From: Coprococcus sp. OM04-5BH
GTDB taxonomy: Bacteria > Bacillota > Clostridia > Lachnospirales > Lachnospiraceae
NCBI RefSeq assembly: GCF_003482105.1
Contig: NZ_QULM01000002.1
Coordinates: forward strand, 305,486-369,485
Direction: 5' to 3'
DNA: 64,000 nucleotides
Position 1 is the stretch's first letter, and each line of letters opens with the position of its first letter. The position numbers and the translations under genes are program-made. The notes below the pieces were generated by a model. The model saw only the letters and a program-made list of their open reading frames with translations. It had not been told where the DNA came from and made no database searches. Below, piece after piece: positions 43,660 to 51,912 of the stretch.

Positions 43660-44232
43660 CTACATCATTCCTGCGAAGCCGAAGAATGCGATAGCCATAA
43701 GTCCTGATGTAAGAAGCACGATAGGTGTTCCCTTAAATGCCTCAGGTATATCGCTGTACTCTATCTTCTCTCTTATTCCCGCAAGTATTGTGATTGCTAT
43801 CGCGAATCCCAGTGCAGAACCAAATCCGTTGATAGTACTCTTTAAGATACTGTATTCTGCCTGAACATTGTTAAGTGCGATACCAAGCACTGCACAGTTT
43901 GTTGTGATCAGCGGAAGATACACACCAAGTGCCTCATAGAGAGGCTTAACCTTCTTCTTAAGGAACATCTCAACCAACTGTACAAGTGCTGCAATAACAA
44001 GAATGAACACTATGGTATTGAGATATTCAAGATGAAGCTTCACAAGTATTCCGTAATATATACCGCTTGTCACACAGGAGGCAATGGTCATTACAAAGAT
44101 TACCGCTCCACCCATACCTGTGGCTGTCTTAACTGACTTGGATACTCCAAGGAACGGACATAAGCCCAGGAACTGGCTGAGTATTACGTTATTTACAAGG
44201 GCTGCCCCAATAGCAAAAAGTAAAAGCTCCAT
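43660..44232 (-). CDS. rnfA: Rnf complex subunit A
   Basis: Integral membrane subunit with six helices. The 190-residue sequence has NNVILSQFLGLCPFLGVSKS at the start, a stretch with TNCAVLGIALNNVQAEYS that carries the cysteine presumed to hold a 2Fe-2S cluster with RnfE, and the VGIAITILAGIREKIEYSDI-type C-terminal region (AIAITILAGIREKIEY). Overlaps the rnfE stop by one base (TAATG). RnfA and RnfE are related. Confidence 0.96.
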   Translation of the reverse strand: MELLLFAIGAALVNNVILSQFLGLCPFLGVSKSVKTATGMGGAVIFVMTIASCVTSGIYYGILVKLHLEYLNTIVFILVIAALVQLVEMFLKKKVKPLYEALGVYLPLITTNCAVLGIALNNVQAEYSILKSTINGFGSALGFAIAITILAGIREKIEYSDIPEAFKGTPIVLLTSGLMAIAFFGFAGMM

Positions 44233-45137
44233 TATGCCTCACCGTCCTTTCCTGTTTCCCTGGCTTCCGGCTTATTCTCGGCCGGCTTAACCTCAGGTTT
44301 TACTTCTGTATTAATCTCAGGCTTTTTCTCAACAGGTTTTGCCACTGTTTTCTGTTCAACAGGCTTTGTCTCTGCCTGAGCCTCTGCTGCCTTCTTGCCG
44401 GCACACAATACATTTGCACAGCCTGCACAACCCTCAGGTCTGCAGAACTCTGATGTATCCTTGCCCTCCGCTGCTGCCTTTGCTGCCTTTTTTGCATTTC
44501 TCTTATTTAAGAATGCTATAAGAAATGCAAGTACAAAGAATGCCCCCGGTGCCAGGACAAATATTGTTATCGGCTTGTAATATGCAAGTACATCACCGAT
44601 GGATTTTAATGCACCGTTGCTGTTTGATGATAGAAGATTTCCGTCACCAAGTATCTGATAGTTAAATACACAGCCCTTACCGATAAGTTCTCTGAAAGCA
44701 CCTATAACAGTAAGGCCTATTGTAAATCCAAGTCCCATTCCAAGACCATCAAAGAGTGATGGCATAACCTTATTCTTTGACGCATAGCTCTCTGCACGTC
44801 CGAGAATAATACAGTTTACAACTATAAGCGGAATGTAGATACCAAGACTGTCGTTCAGTGATGGTATGAATGCCTGAAGAAGAAACTGTATAACTGTAAC
44901 GAATGATGCGATTATTACGATATAGGCAGGTATCCTGACCTTGTCCGGGATAACCTTTCTGAGTAATGATATCGCCACATTTGAAAGCACCAGGATACAG
45001 GTCGTTGTAAGACCCATTCCTGCACCGTTTATTGCTGAAGAAGTAACCGCAAGTGTAGGACACATACCAAGCATCTGTACAAATGTAGGGTTTTCTTTAA
45101 CAATACCATTGTATAAGCGTTCCGTACATTTACCCAT
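44232..45137 (-). CDS. rnfE: Rnf complex subunit E with long charged C-terminal tail
   Basis: Membrane subunit related to RnfA. The first 215 residues are standard, with six helices, NPTFVQMLGMCPTLAVTSSA and VNCIILGRAESYASKN, both with the cysteines that bind a 2Fe-2S cluster in the membrane. The tail of about 85 residues is unusual: a basic stretch, CRPEGCAGCANVLCAG with four cysteines, and a Lys/Glu/Pro region (KPEINTEVKPEVKP). GGAGGTAACAACTA precedes the ATG, which overlaps the rnfDG stop. Such KP-rich tails are seen in related anaerobes, and the Cys motif could be a cluster site. Confidence 0.93.
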   Translation of the reverse strand: MGKCTERLYNGIVKENPTFVQMLGMCPTLAVTSSAINGAGMGLTTTCILVLSNVAISLLRKVIPDKVRIPAYIVIIASFVTVIQFLLQAFIPSLNDSLGIYIPLIVVNCIILGRAESYASKNKVMPSLFDGLGMGLGFTIGLTVIGAFRELIGKGCVFNYQILGDGNLLSSNSNGALKSIGDVLAYYKPITIFVLAPGAFFVLAFLIAFLNKRNAKKAAKAAAEGKDTSEFCRPEGCAGCANVLCAGKKAAEAQAETKPVEQKTVAKPVEKKPEINTEVKPEVKPAENKPEARETGKDGEA

Positions 45138-46720
45138 TAGTTGTTACCTCCTTCTATGCTCTTAAAGTAACTTATACCGGAATTAACGGCATTGGTTACG
45201 GCATTGGTAGTTATAGTGGCACCACTCAAGGCGTCTATCTCATTGTCTGCTGCGGCACCTGACTTGGTATACTTGAACTCGTCCACCTTCTTGCCTGCGA
45301 ACTGCTCCTTAAATGTATCCTTGTCAGCCTCCATACCAAGACCTGCTGTCTCGGAAAGTGAAAGGAACGAGATACCGTTTACGGTTCCGTCCGTTGTGAT
45401 ACCCATGGCAAGCTGGAGGCTTCCGCCGTAAGCTTCATTTGATGTTACAAGGAATACATAACCCACTGTCTCACCGGATGAATCCTTAGCTGCTACCGCC
45501 TCATCTATTACATCACTGTCAAAGCCTGCTGCTTTTAACACATCTGCCGCATCGGAGCAGTCATACTCTTCAAATGAATCGGCACCGTTAAATACTGCCT
45601 TGTATGCCTCTTCCTTGGCATTCTGCTCTGCCTGTGCTATAGGCTCCTTTGTAATGTCATATACATATCCAAGGGCAAATCCTGCCACACAGGTGATTAT
45701 AAGTATCGCAGCAACTGCAATGGCAATAGACTTCTTATCAACACGCTTGCTGCTGCCCGCCTGTGAGCCCTCTGCCTTGAGAAGCTCTGCTCCCTGTCCG
45801 AAGGACTTAGGCATTGTAACCTTCTCAATAAGAGGCACAAGAAGATTTGCAAATATAATTGAATATGATACTCCCTCTGCTGAACCTCCGAATATTCTGA
45901 AAAGGAAGGTCAGAAGTCCAAGGAGTGCACCGAATATATATTTGCCCCCCTTTGTTATAGGGGATGTAACATAGTCTGTTGCCATGAAGAATGCACCTAA
46001 CATAAGTCCGCCGCCACACAGGTGAGCTGCAAGATATGTTGGGTCGAAGCCGCCATTTGCCGCACTGTATACTGATATGAGCACTGCAAATGTTCCTATG
46101 TACATAAGCGGTATGATAGGGCTGATAACTCTCTTGACGATAAGGTAGATACCGCCCACAAGGATACATATAACCGAGGTCTCACCGATGGTTCCCGGTA
46201 TTGTGCCCTTGAACATATCAAGAAGATTTATGGCACTTACGCCATTTGCCTTAAGCTCTGCAAGTGGTGTTGCTGTTGTCACACCATCGTATGTGAAGCT
46301 TGTCATCTGTCCTGCAAATGAAATAAGCAGGAAACATCTGGCACCCAGGGCAGGGTTCATGAAGTTCTGTCCAAGGCCGCCGAACAACTGCTTTACTATT
46401 ACTATTGCAAATGCACTTCCAAGGATTGCCATCCATACAGGCACATCCGGTGAAAGGTTAAGGGCAAGAAGAAGTCCTGTTACAATGGCACTGCAGTCCT
46501 TGACTGTCACCTTTCTCTTAAATAAAACCTGACAGCCCCACTCAAATAAAACGCAGGAAACTATACAGGTGAGCACCAAAAACAGTGCATGATATCCAAA
46601 ATTGTATATTCCAAATATGGTTGCAGGCATTAATGCGATGATAACATCTGCCATCAGACCTGTAGTCGTTCCGTCATCTCTTACGTGAGGAGATGATGAT
46701 ATCTTAAATGTCTGTTCCAC
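45137..46720 (-). CDS. Rnf subunits D and G fused in one protein
   Basis: A 527-residue fusion of the two flavin subunits. Residues 1 to about 310 are RnfD with eight to ten helices (PHVRDDGTTTGLMADVIIAL, LNLSPDVPVWMAILGSA, and YDGVTTATPLAE, the Thr-containing FMN motif). The rest is RnfG, beginning with a basic hinge and a helix (SIAIAVAAILIITCVAGFAL) and containing EIDALSGATITTNAVTNAVN, the SGAT-type FMN attachment motif. A GTG start at 46720 is preferred because AGGAGG lies eight bases before it and the N-terminus then matches RnfD. Subunits D and G are separate genes in most species. Confidence 0.94.
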   Translation of the reverse strand: MEQTFKISSSPHVRDDGTTTGLMADVIIALMPATIFGIYNFGYHALFLVLTCIVSCVLFEWGCQVLFKRKVTVKDCSAIVTGLLLALNLSPDVPVWMAILGSAFAIVIVKQLFGGLGQNFMNPALGARCFLLISFAGQMTSFTYDGVTTATPLAELKANGVSAINLLDMFKGTIPGTIGETSVICILVGGIYLIVKRVISPIIPLMYIGTFAVLISVYSAANGGFDPTYLAAHLCGGGLMLGAFFMATDYVTSPITKGGKYIFGALLGLLTFLFRIFGGSAEGVSYSIIFANLLVPLIEKVTMPKSFGQGAELLKAEGSQAGSSKRVDKKSIAIAVAAILIITCVAGFALGYVYDITKEPIAQAEQNAKEEAYKAVFNGADSFEEYDCSDAADVLKAAGFDSDVIDEAVAAKDSSGETVGYVFLVTSNEAYGGSLQLAMGITTDGTVNGISFLSLSETAGLGMEADKDTFKEQFAGKKVDEFKYTKSGAAADNEIDALSGATITTNAVTNAVNSGISYFKSIEGGNN

Positions 46721-46732
46721 TGTCTTCACCTC

Positions 46733-48058
46733 CTACTTTTTCTTTGACGCCAGGATCTGTTTTCTTGTACCTGCTATGGTCTGGGTCAGATGTCTCTTCG
46801 CCGGACAGATATAAGAACAGCATCCACATTCGCAACATTCCATGCCGTGATTTGCAAGGAATGCATCTATATTTCCATGCTCTGCGTACTTTGCCAGAAG
46901 TGATGGAACCACTCGTCCCGGACATACGGATACGCAGCGTCCGCATCTGATACAGTTGGACGGCTCGTACTTTGTAACTTCATCATGGGTCATGCATAAC
47001 AAAGCTGAAAGTCCCTTGACTGATGGGATATCCAATGTGTACAATGCCTTACCCATCATAGGGCCGCCGGCTATGATTTTCTCCGGCATCTTATCATCCT
47101 TGAAACCGCCTGCTGCCTCTATAAGCTCCTGACAGTTGGTTCCTGTTCTTACAAGTAGGTTGCAAGGCTCCTTTATGGCATCACCGGTAACTGTAACTAT
47201 CCTTGATATAAGAGGCTTGCCTTCAACAACTGCCTCATATATTGCCACTACTGTATCTACATTATGTACTATACAGCCGGCATCGGCAGGAAGCATTTTT
47301 GAATTGACATACCTTCCGGTATTTGCATATATGAGCTGTCGCTCAGCTCCCTGAGGATACTTTGTCTTTAATTCATTGATTGTTATCTTATCGTTGTCCT
47401 TGGTAAGCTCTCTTAAAAGCTTGATAGCCTCATGCTTGTTATCCTCTATGGCTATGATACCCTTGGCATTATCAAAGAGATTTATACAGATTTCAAGTCC
47501 ATGGATCAGCTTCTCCGGCTCCTCAATCATTCTTCTGTAATCGGAAGTAAGATACGGCTCACACTCAGCTCCGTTGACGATTATGTAATCAATCTCGTCC
47601 TCGTTCTTAGGAGTAAGCTTGACATTTGCAGGGAAGCCAGCACCACCCATACCGACAATACCTGCCTCCTTGATGATATTTCTCACATCATCCCTGTACA
47701 ATGTTTCAAGCTCCATCTTGTTCTGTGAATAATCTACAGACTCGAACAGGCCATCATTTTCAATAACTATGGAATTAACCTTACTGCCACTTGATGTCAT
47801 ACGTGGCTCAATCACCTTAACGGTTCCTGAAATTGACGCATGGATATTGGCTGAAACGAAGCCTGCGGCTTCTGCTATCTTCTGTCCTGCCAGTACTCTG
47901 TCACCTTTTTTTACGATTGGCACAGCAGGAGCACCTATATGCTGACTTAATGGATATACGCAATCTCCCTTTGGGAGATATTCCACTACGGGCTTGTCCA
48001 TGGTCAACTTTTTTCCTTCATTGGGATGGATACCACCTGGGAATGTTAATTTGCCCAT
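46733..48058 (-). CDS. rnfC: Rnf complex subunit C (NADH/flavin and Fe-S)
   Basis: Peripheral subunit that exchanges electrons with NAD. At 441 residues it starts MGKLTFPGGIHPNEGKKLTM, has the NADH/FMN-binding Complex1_51K-like domain (GIVGMGGAGFPANVKL) and SLBB-type fold, and two 4Fe-4S sites in CIRCGRCVSVCPGRVVP and CCECGCCSYICPAKRHL. AGAGGTAGATCA precedes ATG 48058; the frame extends upstream through repeat sequence and codons there are not part of the protein. First gene of the rnf operon. Confidence 0.95.
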   Translation of the reverse strand: MGKLTFPGGIHPNEGKKLTMDKPVVEYLPKGDCVYPLSQHIGAPAVPIVKKGDRVLAGQKIAEAAGFVSANIHASISGTVKVIEPRMTSSGSKVNSIVIENDGLFESVDYSQNKMELETLYRDDVRNIIKEAGIVGMGGAGFPANVKLTPKNEDEIDYIIVNGAECEPYLTSDYRRMIEEPEKLIHGLEICINLFDNAKGIIAIEDNKHEAIKLLRELTKDNDKITINELKTKYPQGAERQLIYANTGRYVNSKMLPADAGCIVHNVDTVVAIYEAVVEGKPLISRIVTVTGDAIKEPCNLLVRTGTNCQELIEAAGGFKDDKMPEKIIAGGPMMGKALYTLDIPSVKGLSALLCMTHDEVTKYEPSNCIRCGRCVSVCPGRVVPSLLAKYAEHGNIDAFLANHGMECCECGCCSYICPAKRHLTQTIAGTRKQILASKKK

Positions 48059-48124
48059 TGATCTACCTCTTTCCTGGTTATTTGTATGTCTGTGACTACC
48101 CCTTCTACCAACATGAAACAGCGG

Positions 48125-48172
48125 TAAAAATATCCGTAAAAATATCCGTAAAGATATCCGCAAAAATATTGA
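48125..48172. repeat. 12-bp tandem repeat in the rnfC leader
   Basis: TATCCGTAAAAA-type units at 48131, 48143, 48155 and a degenerate fourth at 48167, with exact 12-base spacing. Between the likely rnf promoter and rnfC. Confidence 0.75.
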
Positions 48173-48201
48173 TAAAAATAATCACAAACACACCCTTTAT
48201 A

Positions 48202-48231
48202 ATAATACTTTAGGGGCTTAAAAACAACCAA
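48202..48231 (-). promoter_or_regulatory. Candidate rnf promoter
   Basis: Minus strand TTGGTT (48226-48231), 18 bases, TATTAT (48202-48207). About 150 bases upstream of rnfC. Confidence 0.5.
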
Positions 48232-48325
48232 AATATAGTGGAAAATTTTGATAGAAGTGTTGATCAAATGCTATATGTTGATTAATTGGTATATGTCTGT
48301 CAGAATCTGGTCTGTGAGAGAAATT

Positions 48326-48949
48326 TTATTTGTCAATATTTACTCTGTAGGTAATGGCAACTGCCAGGATACCTGTAACGATACCAGCTATGGTTCCTGA
48401 TATGATAAGGACCGGGGCATAATAAAGCACATGCTGATCAGCCAGCATAATCATTGCAAGAACCAGCTGTCCCATATTGTGAGCCACACCTCCTGCTATA
48501 CTTACGCCTGCAATAGAGAAGAATTTTAGTTTACATAACAATGTCATAACCAACAGACTTACCATAGCACCCGCAAGACTGTACAGCATTACTGTTATAT
48601 TCCCGAACAACATGGCTGACAGCACTATCCTTATAAGGGATACCAGCACTGCTCTTCCCACACCAAGCTTGTGAAGTACCACTATGGTAACTATGTTTGC
48701 CAGTCCCAGCTTCACTCCAGGCACACCTACGTTTATCGGTATAAAGGTCTCAATATATGAAAATACCATAGCAAGGGCAATAAACACTCCTGTTACAGCT
48801 ACGTTTTTAGCTGATGAATGGGATGTAGCTGAAGTCTTTGAGTCTTTGCTGTTTTTGATATTTTTCCTATTTTTGATATTGTTTTTTGATGGCTCTTTTT
48901 TTGCTTGTTTTTTCACTTGCCTTTTTGTTGATTTATTGGATTTGCTCAT
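48326..48949 (-). CDS. Gx transporter family membrane protein (heptaprenyl diphosphate synthase component I-like)
   Basis: A 207-residue polytopic protein of the Hpre_diP_synt_I / Gx transporter family, which has the fold of small S-component transporters. About six helices after a long Lys/Asn/Ser cytosolic start (KNNIKNRKNIKNSKDSKTSA), which is unusual. AVTGVFIALAMVFSYIETFI begins the first helix. These proteins often accompany Rnf- or flavin-linked genes; the ligand is unknown. The ribosome site is poor, and a 37-bp tandem array lies upstream. It lies 267 bases ahead of rnfC on the same strand. Confidence 0.85.
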   Translation of the reverse strand: MSKSNKSTKRQVKKQAKKEPSKNNIKNRKNIKNSKDSKTSATSHSSAKNVAVTGVFIALAMVFSYIETFIPINVGVPGVKLGLANIVTIVVLHKLGVGRAVLVSLIRIVLSAMLFGNITVMLYSLAGAMVSLLVMTLLCKLKFFSIAGVSIAGGVAHNMGQLVLAMIMLADQHVLYYAPVLIISGTIAGIVTGILAVAITYRVNIDK

Positions 48950-48999
48950 AGTATGTTTTTATTGTCCTGTCAATTTTCTTCTTCGTCTTATTTCTTTTT

Positions 49000-49155
49000 T
49001 ATCTTATTTGTTTTTTCCATTCTGATAATTCTTGTTTATCTTATTTGTTCTTCCAATTCTGATAATTCTTGTTTATCTTATTTGTTTTTCCAATTCTGAT
49101 AATTCTTGTTTATCTTATTTGTTTTTCCAATTCTAATAATTCTTGTTTAATTTAT
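49000..49155. repeat. 37-bp tandem repeat, about four copies
   Basis: TCTGATAATTCTTGTTTATC-like unit starts at 49021, 49058, 49095 and 49132 (last copy has TCTAAT), each 37 bases apart. Between the NusG-domain II gene and the Gx gene. Confidence 0.85.
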
Positions 49156-49208
49156 ACTATCCTGTTTAAGACGTTTTTACTCAATAGCATAGTCAGCTTC
49201 TAATCGGC

Positions 49209-49568
49209 TTACCTGATATCATAGTCAGCCCCATCTCCTCCGGTCACTGTCACGATGACCTTGTGTGGCAGGCATACAATAGACTCGCCGTTCTTGCTTA
49301 TACTTCCCTGTTTCACACATAAACGATCAGGGCAATCCGCGTCCTTCATCATGGCTTCTCCACCTTTGATCACAAGAGTATTATTTCCATTCTTACCATT
49401 GATGGAATAAATTCCGTCATCCTTAAGACTATATGTGGCAGTTTCCTTTCCGTCCACATACACCTTAACCTCACTACCGTTTTCAGGCAGAAACTTCATA
49501 CACAGATATGCAATTATTCCTATAACAAGCATCGTCGCCGCCAGTATAAAATCTCTTTTAATTACCAT
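49209..49568 (-). CDS. NusG domain II-containing secreted/anchored protein
   Basis: A 119-residue protein with an N-terminal membrane anchor (FILAATMLVIGIIAYLCM), then a NusG domain II fold, recognised by KDADCPDRLCVKQGSISKNG and ESIVCLPHKVIVTVTG. The fold lies outside the membrane, away from any transcription role. It sits beside the Gx gene and ApbE in the Rnf accessory cluster, an association known in Firmicutes. Function unknown; a role with the Rnf flavins is inferred from context. AAAGGAA abuts the ATG, a weak ribosome site. Confidence 0.85.
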   Translation of the reverse strand: MVIKRDFILAATMLVIGIIAYLCMKFLPENGSEVKVYVDGKETATYSLKDDGIYSINGKNGNNTLVIKGGEAMMKDADCPDRLCVKQGSISKNGESIVCLPHKVIVTVTGGDGADYDIR

Positions 49569-49719
49569 TTCCTTTATTTACCATTTCCTGCTATATGTGA
49601 TTCTCTTTGTTATATTTTCCGGACACATGAATTTCTATTATGTTTATATTTGTATTTGTGCATTTGTATTTGTGCATTACCTGACGTAAAAAATTCCTTT
49701 GCCTTATGAACGTTATTGA

Positions 49720-50232
49720 CTTGTTCTCAAAATATTGAAATTCAGGTCACGGAATTTCTTTACCTTTCTTGACTCATTTTCCAGTATTCTAAATTCAAGT
49801 CATTATTTTCCACTATTATTTATGACCTATTTTAAGGATTTTAACTTTCAGGTCATTTCTTTTCGCTTTTTTTCTTGACCCATTTTCCAGTATTCTAAAT
49901 TCAAGTCATTATTTCCCACTATTATTTATGACCTATTTTAAGGATTTTAACTTTCAGGTCATTTCTTTTCGCTTTTTTTCTTGACCCATTTTCCAGTATT
50001 CTAAATTCAAGTCATTATTTCCCACTATTATTTATGACCTATTTTAAGGATTTTAACTTTCAGGTCATTTCTTTTCGCTTTTTTTCTTGACCCATTTTCC
50101 AGTATTCTAAATTCAAGTCATTATTTCCCACTATTATTTATGACCTATTTTAAGGATTTTAACTTTCAGGTCATTTCCTCTTGCGTTTTTCCTTGACTCT
50201 TTCCTCGAATTTTAACTTTTAGGTCATAGCAA
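49720..50232. repeat. 106-bp tandem repeat with a 53-bp half-period, about four copies plus partials
   Basis: TTGAC of each unit lies at 49769, 49875, 49981, 50087 and 50193, exactly 106 bases apart. Within a unit TGACC-type and AGGTCA-type motifs alternate, and TGAC recurs 53 bases later (49982 and 50035). Together with unrepeated flank this fills the 703-base gap 49569-50271, in which I saw no gene. Confidence 0.9.
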
Positions 50233-50271
50233 GAGATATACCCGTCGGAGCAGGCATTTTCTCCTGCCAAA

Positions 50272-51201
50272 TCAAATTTCTTTTCCCTCTTTGAAACGCT
50301 TCATCATCTCATTTGTCAGGCTGAACTCTCCCGGTTGAAGGACAATGTCCTTTCTGTGCACCCATTCCGCATATTTAAGCTCTTCGGAATCCATGTAAAT
50401 CCTGTCATCTCCGTCAACATCACAGTAAAATCCAAGGAGGATATCATTTGCAGAGCCCCATGGCTGAGACTTGTAATATCTTATATTCTTCACCCGGACG
50501 CCTGCTTCTTCCATCACCTCACGCTGGACAGTTTCCTCCATTGTCTCACCGATCTCAGTAAATCCGGCAACAAGGGCATTATACCTGAAACCTGTACGGT
50601 ATCTGGTGATCAACAGCTTATCGCCGTTAGTAACGCCCACGATCACTGCCGGCATGATCCTTGGATATGCAGTATAATGACACGCCTCACAGACCATGGC
50701 TCTCTCTTTTTTTGAATGTATCATTCTATGCCCGCACCTTCCACAGAACCTTGTGTCCCGATACCAGTCTGCCAGATGCTTGCCTGTAATAGCTGCAAAT
50801 AAATGATCGTCCGGTCCAATTCCTTCTTTCCTCAGGCTCCTCTCATCAACGTATGCATATCCTGCCGGAATTTCTCCCGATTCAAGCATGGTATCAAGAA
50901 GAAAATACTTTGTTTCATCTATGGAAAAGAGATAACGCAGTTTTTCCCCTTCACTTTTCATACAACTATCTGCACCATCCTTCACCTTGGGAAATGCGAC
51001 CTTGTTGACATCCTTTACTCCCGGAAATACAATTTCACTGACATCCTTCACCCTTGGAAATACAATCTCATTGTCTTCAAAGCGGCACTCCTGAACCAAT
51101 ATCTTCCCCTCTGTTATGCACAACAGAATATCTTCGTTCCCGGCATGTACCTCCGGATCAAAATGATTATTAAGTTTATGAGGATAAATATCCTGTATCA
51201 T
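50272..51201 (-). CDS. nudC: NADH pyrophosphatase-like Nudix hydrolase
   Basis: Cleaves NADH (or NAD-capped RNA) to NMN-type products. A helical N-domain is followed by zinc ribbon CGRCGHRMIHSK and CEACHYTAYPRIMP (about 150-178), the FTEIGETMEETVQREVMEEA Nudix box (about 215-235), and SQPWGSANDILLGF, the SQPWPFPxS-like NudC motif. An 11-residue tandem repeat (EIVFPRVKDVS and two relatives) lies in the N-domain at about residues 45-77. ATG 51201 is preferred with GGAGG eight bases before it; the upstream in-frame start is a GTG. Confidence 0.92.
   Translation of the reverse strand: MIQDIYPHKLNNHFDPEVHAGNEDILLCITEGKILVQECRFEDNEIVFPRVKDVSEIVFPGVKDVNKVAFPKVKDGADSCMKSEGEKLRYLFSIDETKYFLLDTMLESGEIPAGYAYVDERSLRKEGIGPDDHLFAAITGKHLADWYRDTRFCGRCGHRMIHSKKERAMVCEACHYTAYPRIMPAVIVGVTNGDKLLITRYRTGFRYNALVAGFTEIGETMEETVQREVMEEAGVRVKNIRYYKSQPWGSANDILLGFYCDVDGDDRIYMDSEELKYAEWVHRKDIVLQPGEFSLTNEMMKRFKEGKEI
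50971..51069. repeat. In-gene 33-bp tandem repeat (three 11-residue units)
   Basis: Three units in the Nudix gene: EIVFPRVKDVS, EIVFPGVKDVN and KVAFPKVKDGA. In frame. Confidence 0.85.
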
Positions 51202-51250
51202 ATGCACTGCCTCCTAAATTACACATATGCCAAGCCATCAAAAAAGACAA

Positions 51251-51292
51251 AGGGCTGACGCTACATCTCAAGTTTTCAAAGAAAACTTGAGA
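51251..51292. repeat. Family C element, copy 3 (left hairpin truncated)
   Basis: GGGCTGACGCTACAT as in the copy at 9449, then hairpin CTCAAGTTTTC (51266-51276) / GAAAACTTGAG (51280-51290). Overlaps the end of the hydrolase gene. Confidence 0.75.
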
Positions 51293-51821
51293 CATTTTCA
51301 ATTATCCCTTTCATGATCAGAAGATCATTTACTACATCTCCGGTCTCCATGGAATGATTAGCATTTTCTGTTATATATAATGGCAAATTTCTCTTCCTGC
51401 ACTCTGTCTTTATAAGCTCCGTATCTGCCCACGGATCAGCAGTTCCATGAAATACTATTCCCGGCTGTTTAATATATGCAAATGACTCAGGCACCGGAGT
51501 GAAATAAATATGTCTCGCATTTATATGATTTTCATCTGCAAAAGCGGCAGCAACGGCAGTTCCGACACTTTTTGAAATAAACAAAATCTCATCGTATGAT
51601 CTGAAATCAATTTCCTGTAACTGCTTTGTGGCATATTTTAATGCAAGCTTAAAGGCTTCTAACATTTTCTCCGGATTTCCTTTCACTCCTGAAGGCAATA
51701 CACCGTACTTCACATCTGCAATCTTATATCCCTTATTCATGACAAGCTTCTTACTGTAATATAAGAGAGGCTTGTCTGCATGATAACCTATTCCCGGAAA
51801 CAATACTGCTATTTTCTTCAT
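51276..51821 (-). CDS. Alpha/beta-hydrolase-like protein
   Basis: A 181-residue protein starting MKKIAVLFPGIGYHADKPLL, with a nucleophile-elbow-like LFISKSVGTAVAAAFADE (serine in SKSVG) and possible acid/base partners in GIVFHGTADPWADT and ENANHSME. The pattern suits a compact hydrolase of the dienelactone/lipase-like group. The last seven residues (ENVSSFL) and the stop fall in a family C hairpin element, so the C-terminus is probably of repeat origin. ATG 51821 follows AGAGGAAGGGAAAAGTT. The substrate is unknown. Confidence 0.8.
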   Translation of the reverse strand: MKKIAVLFPGIGYHADKPLLYYSKKLVMNKGYKIADVKYGVLPSGVKGNPEKMLEAFKLALKYATKQLQEIDFRSYDEILFISKSVGTAVAAAFADENHINARHIYFTPVPESFAYIKQPGIVFHGTADPWADTELIKTECRKRNLPLYITENANHSMETGDVVNDLLIMKGIIENVSSFL

Positions 51822-51838
51822 AACTTTTCCCTTCCTCT

Positions 51839-51912
51839 GGCACAATCACATTTGTTCGGCGGCAAGTCGATTGTGCCATTCCAATATGTGTTTTCAACAC
51901 ATAGGCACAATC
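51839..51912. repeat. Family D two-hairpin element
   Basis: GGCACAATC (51839) pairs with GATTGTGCC (51869-51877), then TATGTG / CACATA (51885-51903). A third GGCACAATC ends it and overlaps the apbE stop codon. In the leader of the hydrolase gene. Confidence 0.65.

Noticed and set aside
49720..50232. Origin iterons or CRISPR
   Set aside because: Repeats are 106 bases in tandem with no unique spacers, no replication initiation gene nearby, and genes around it are chromosomal-type.
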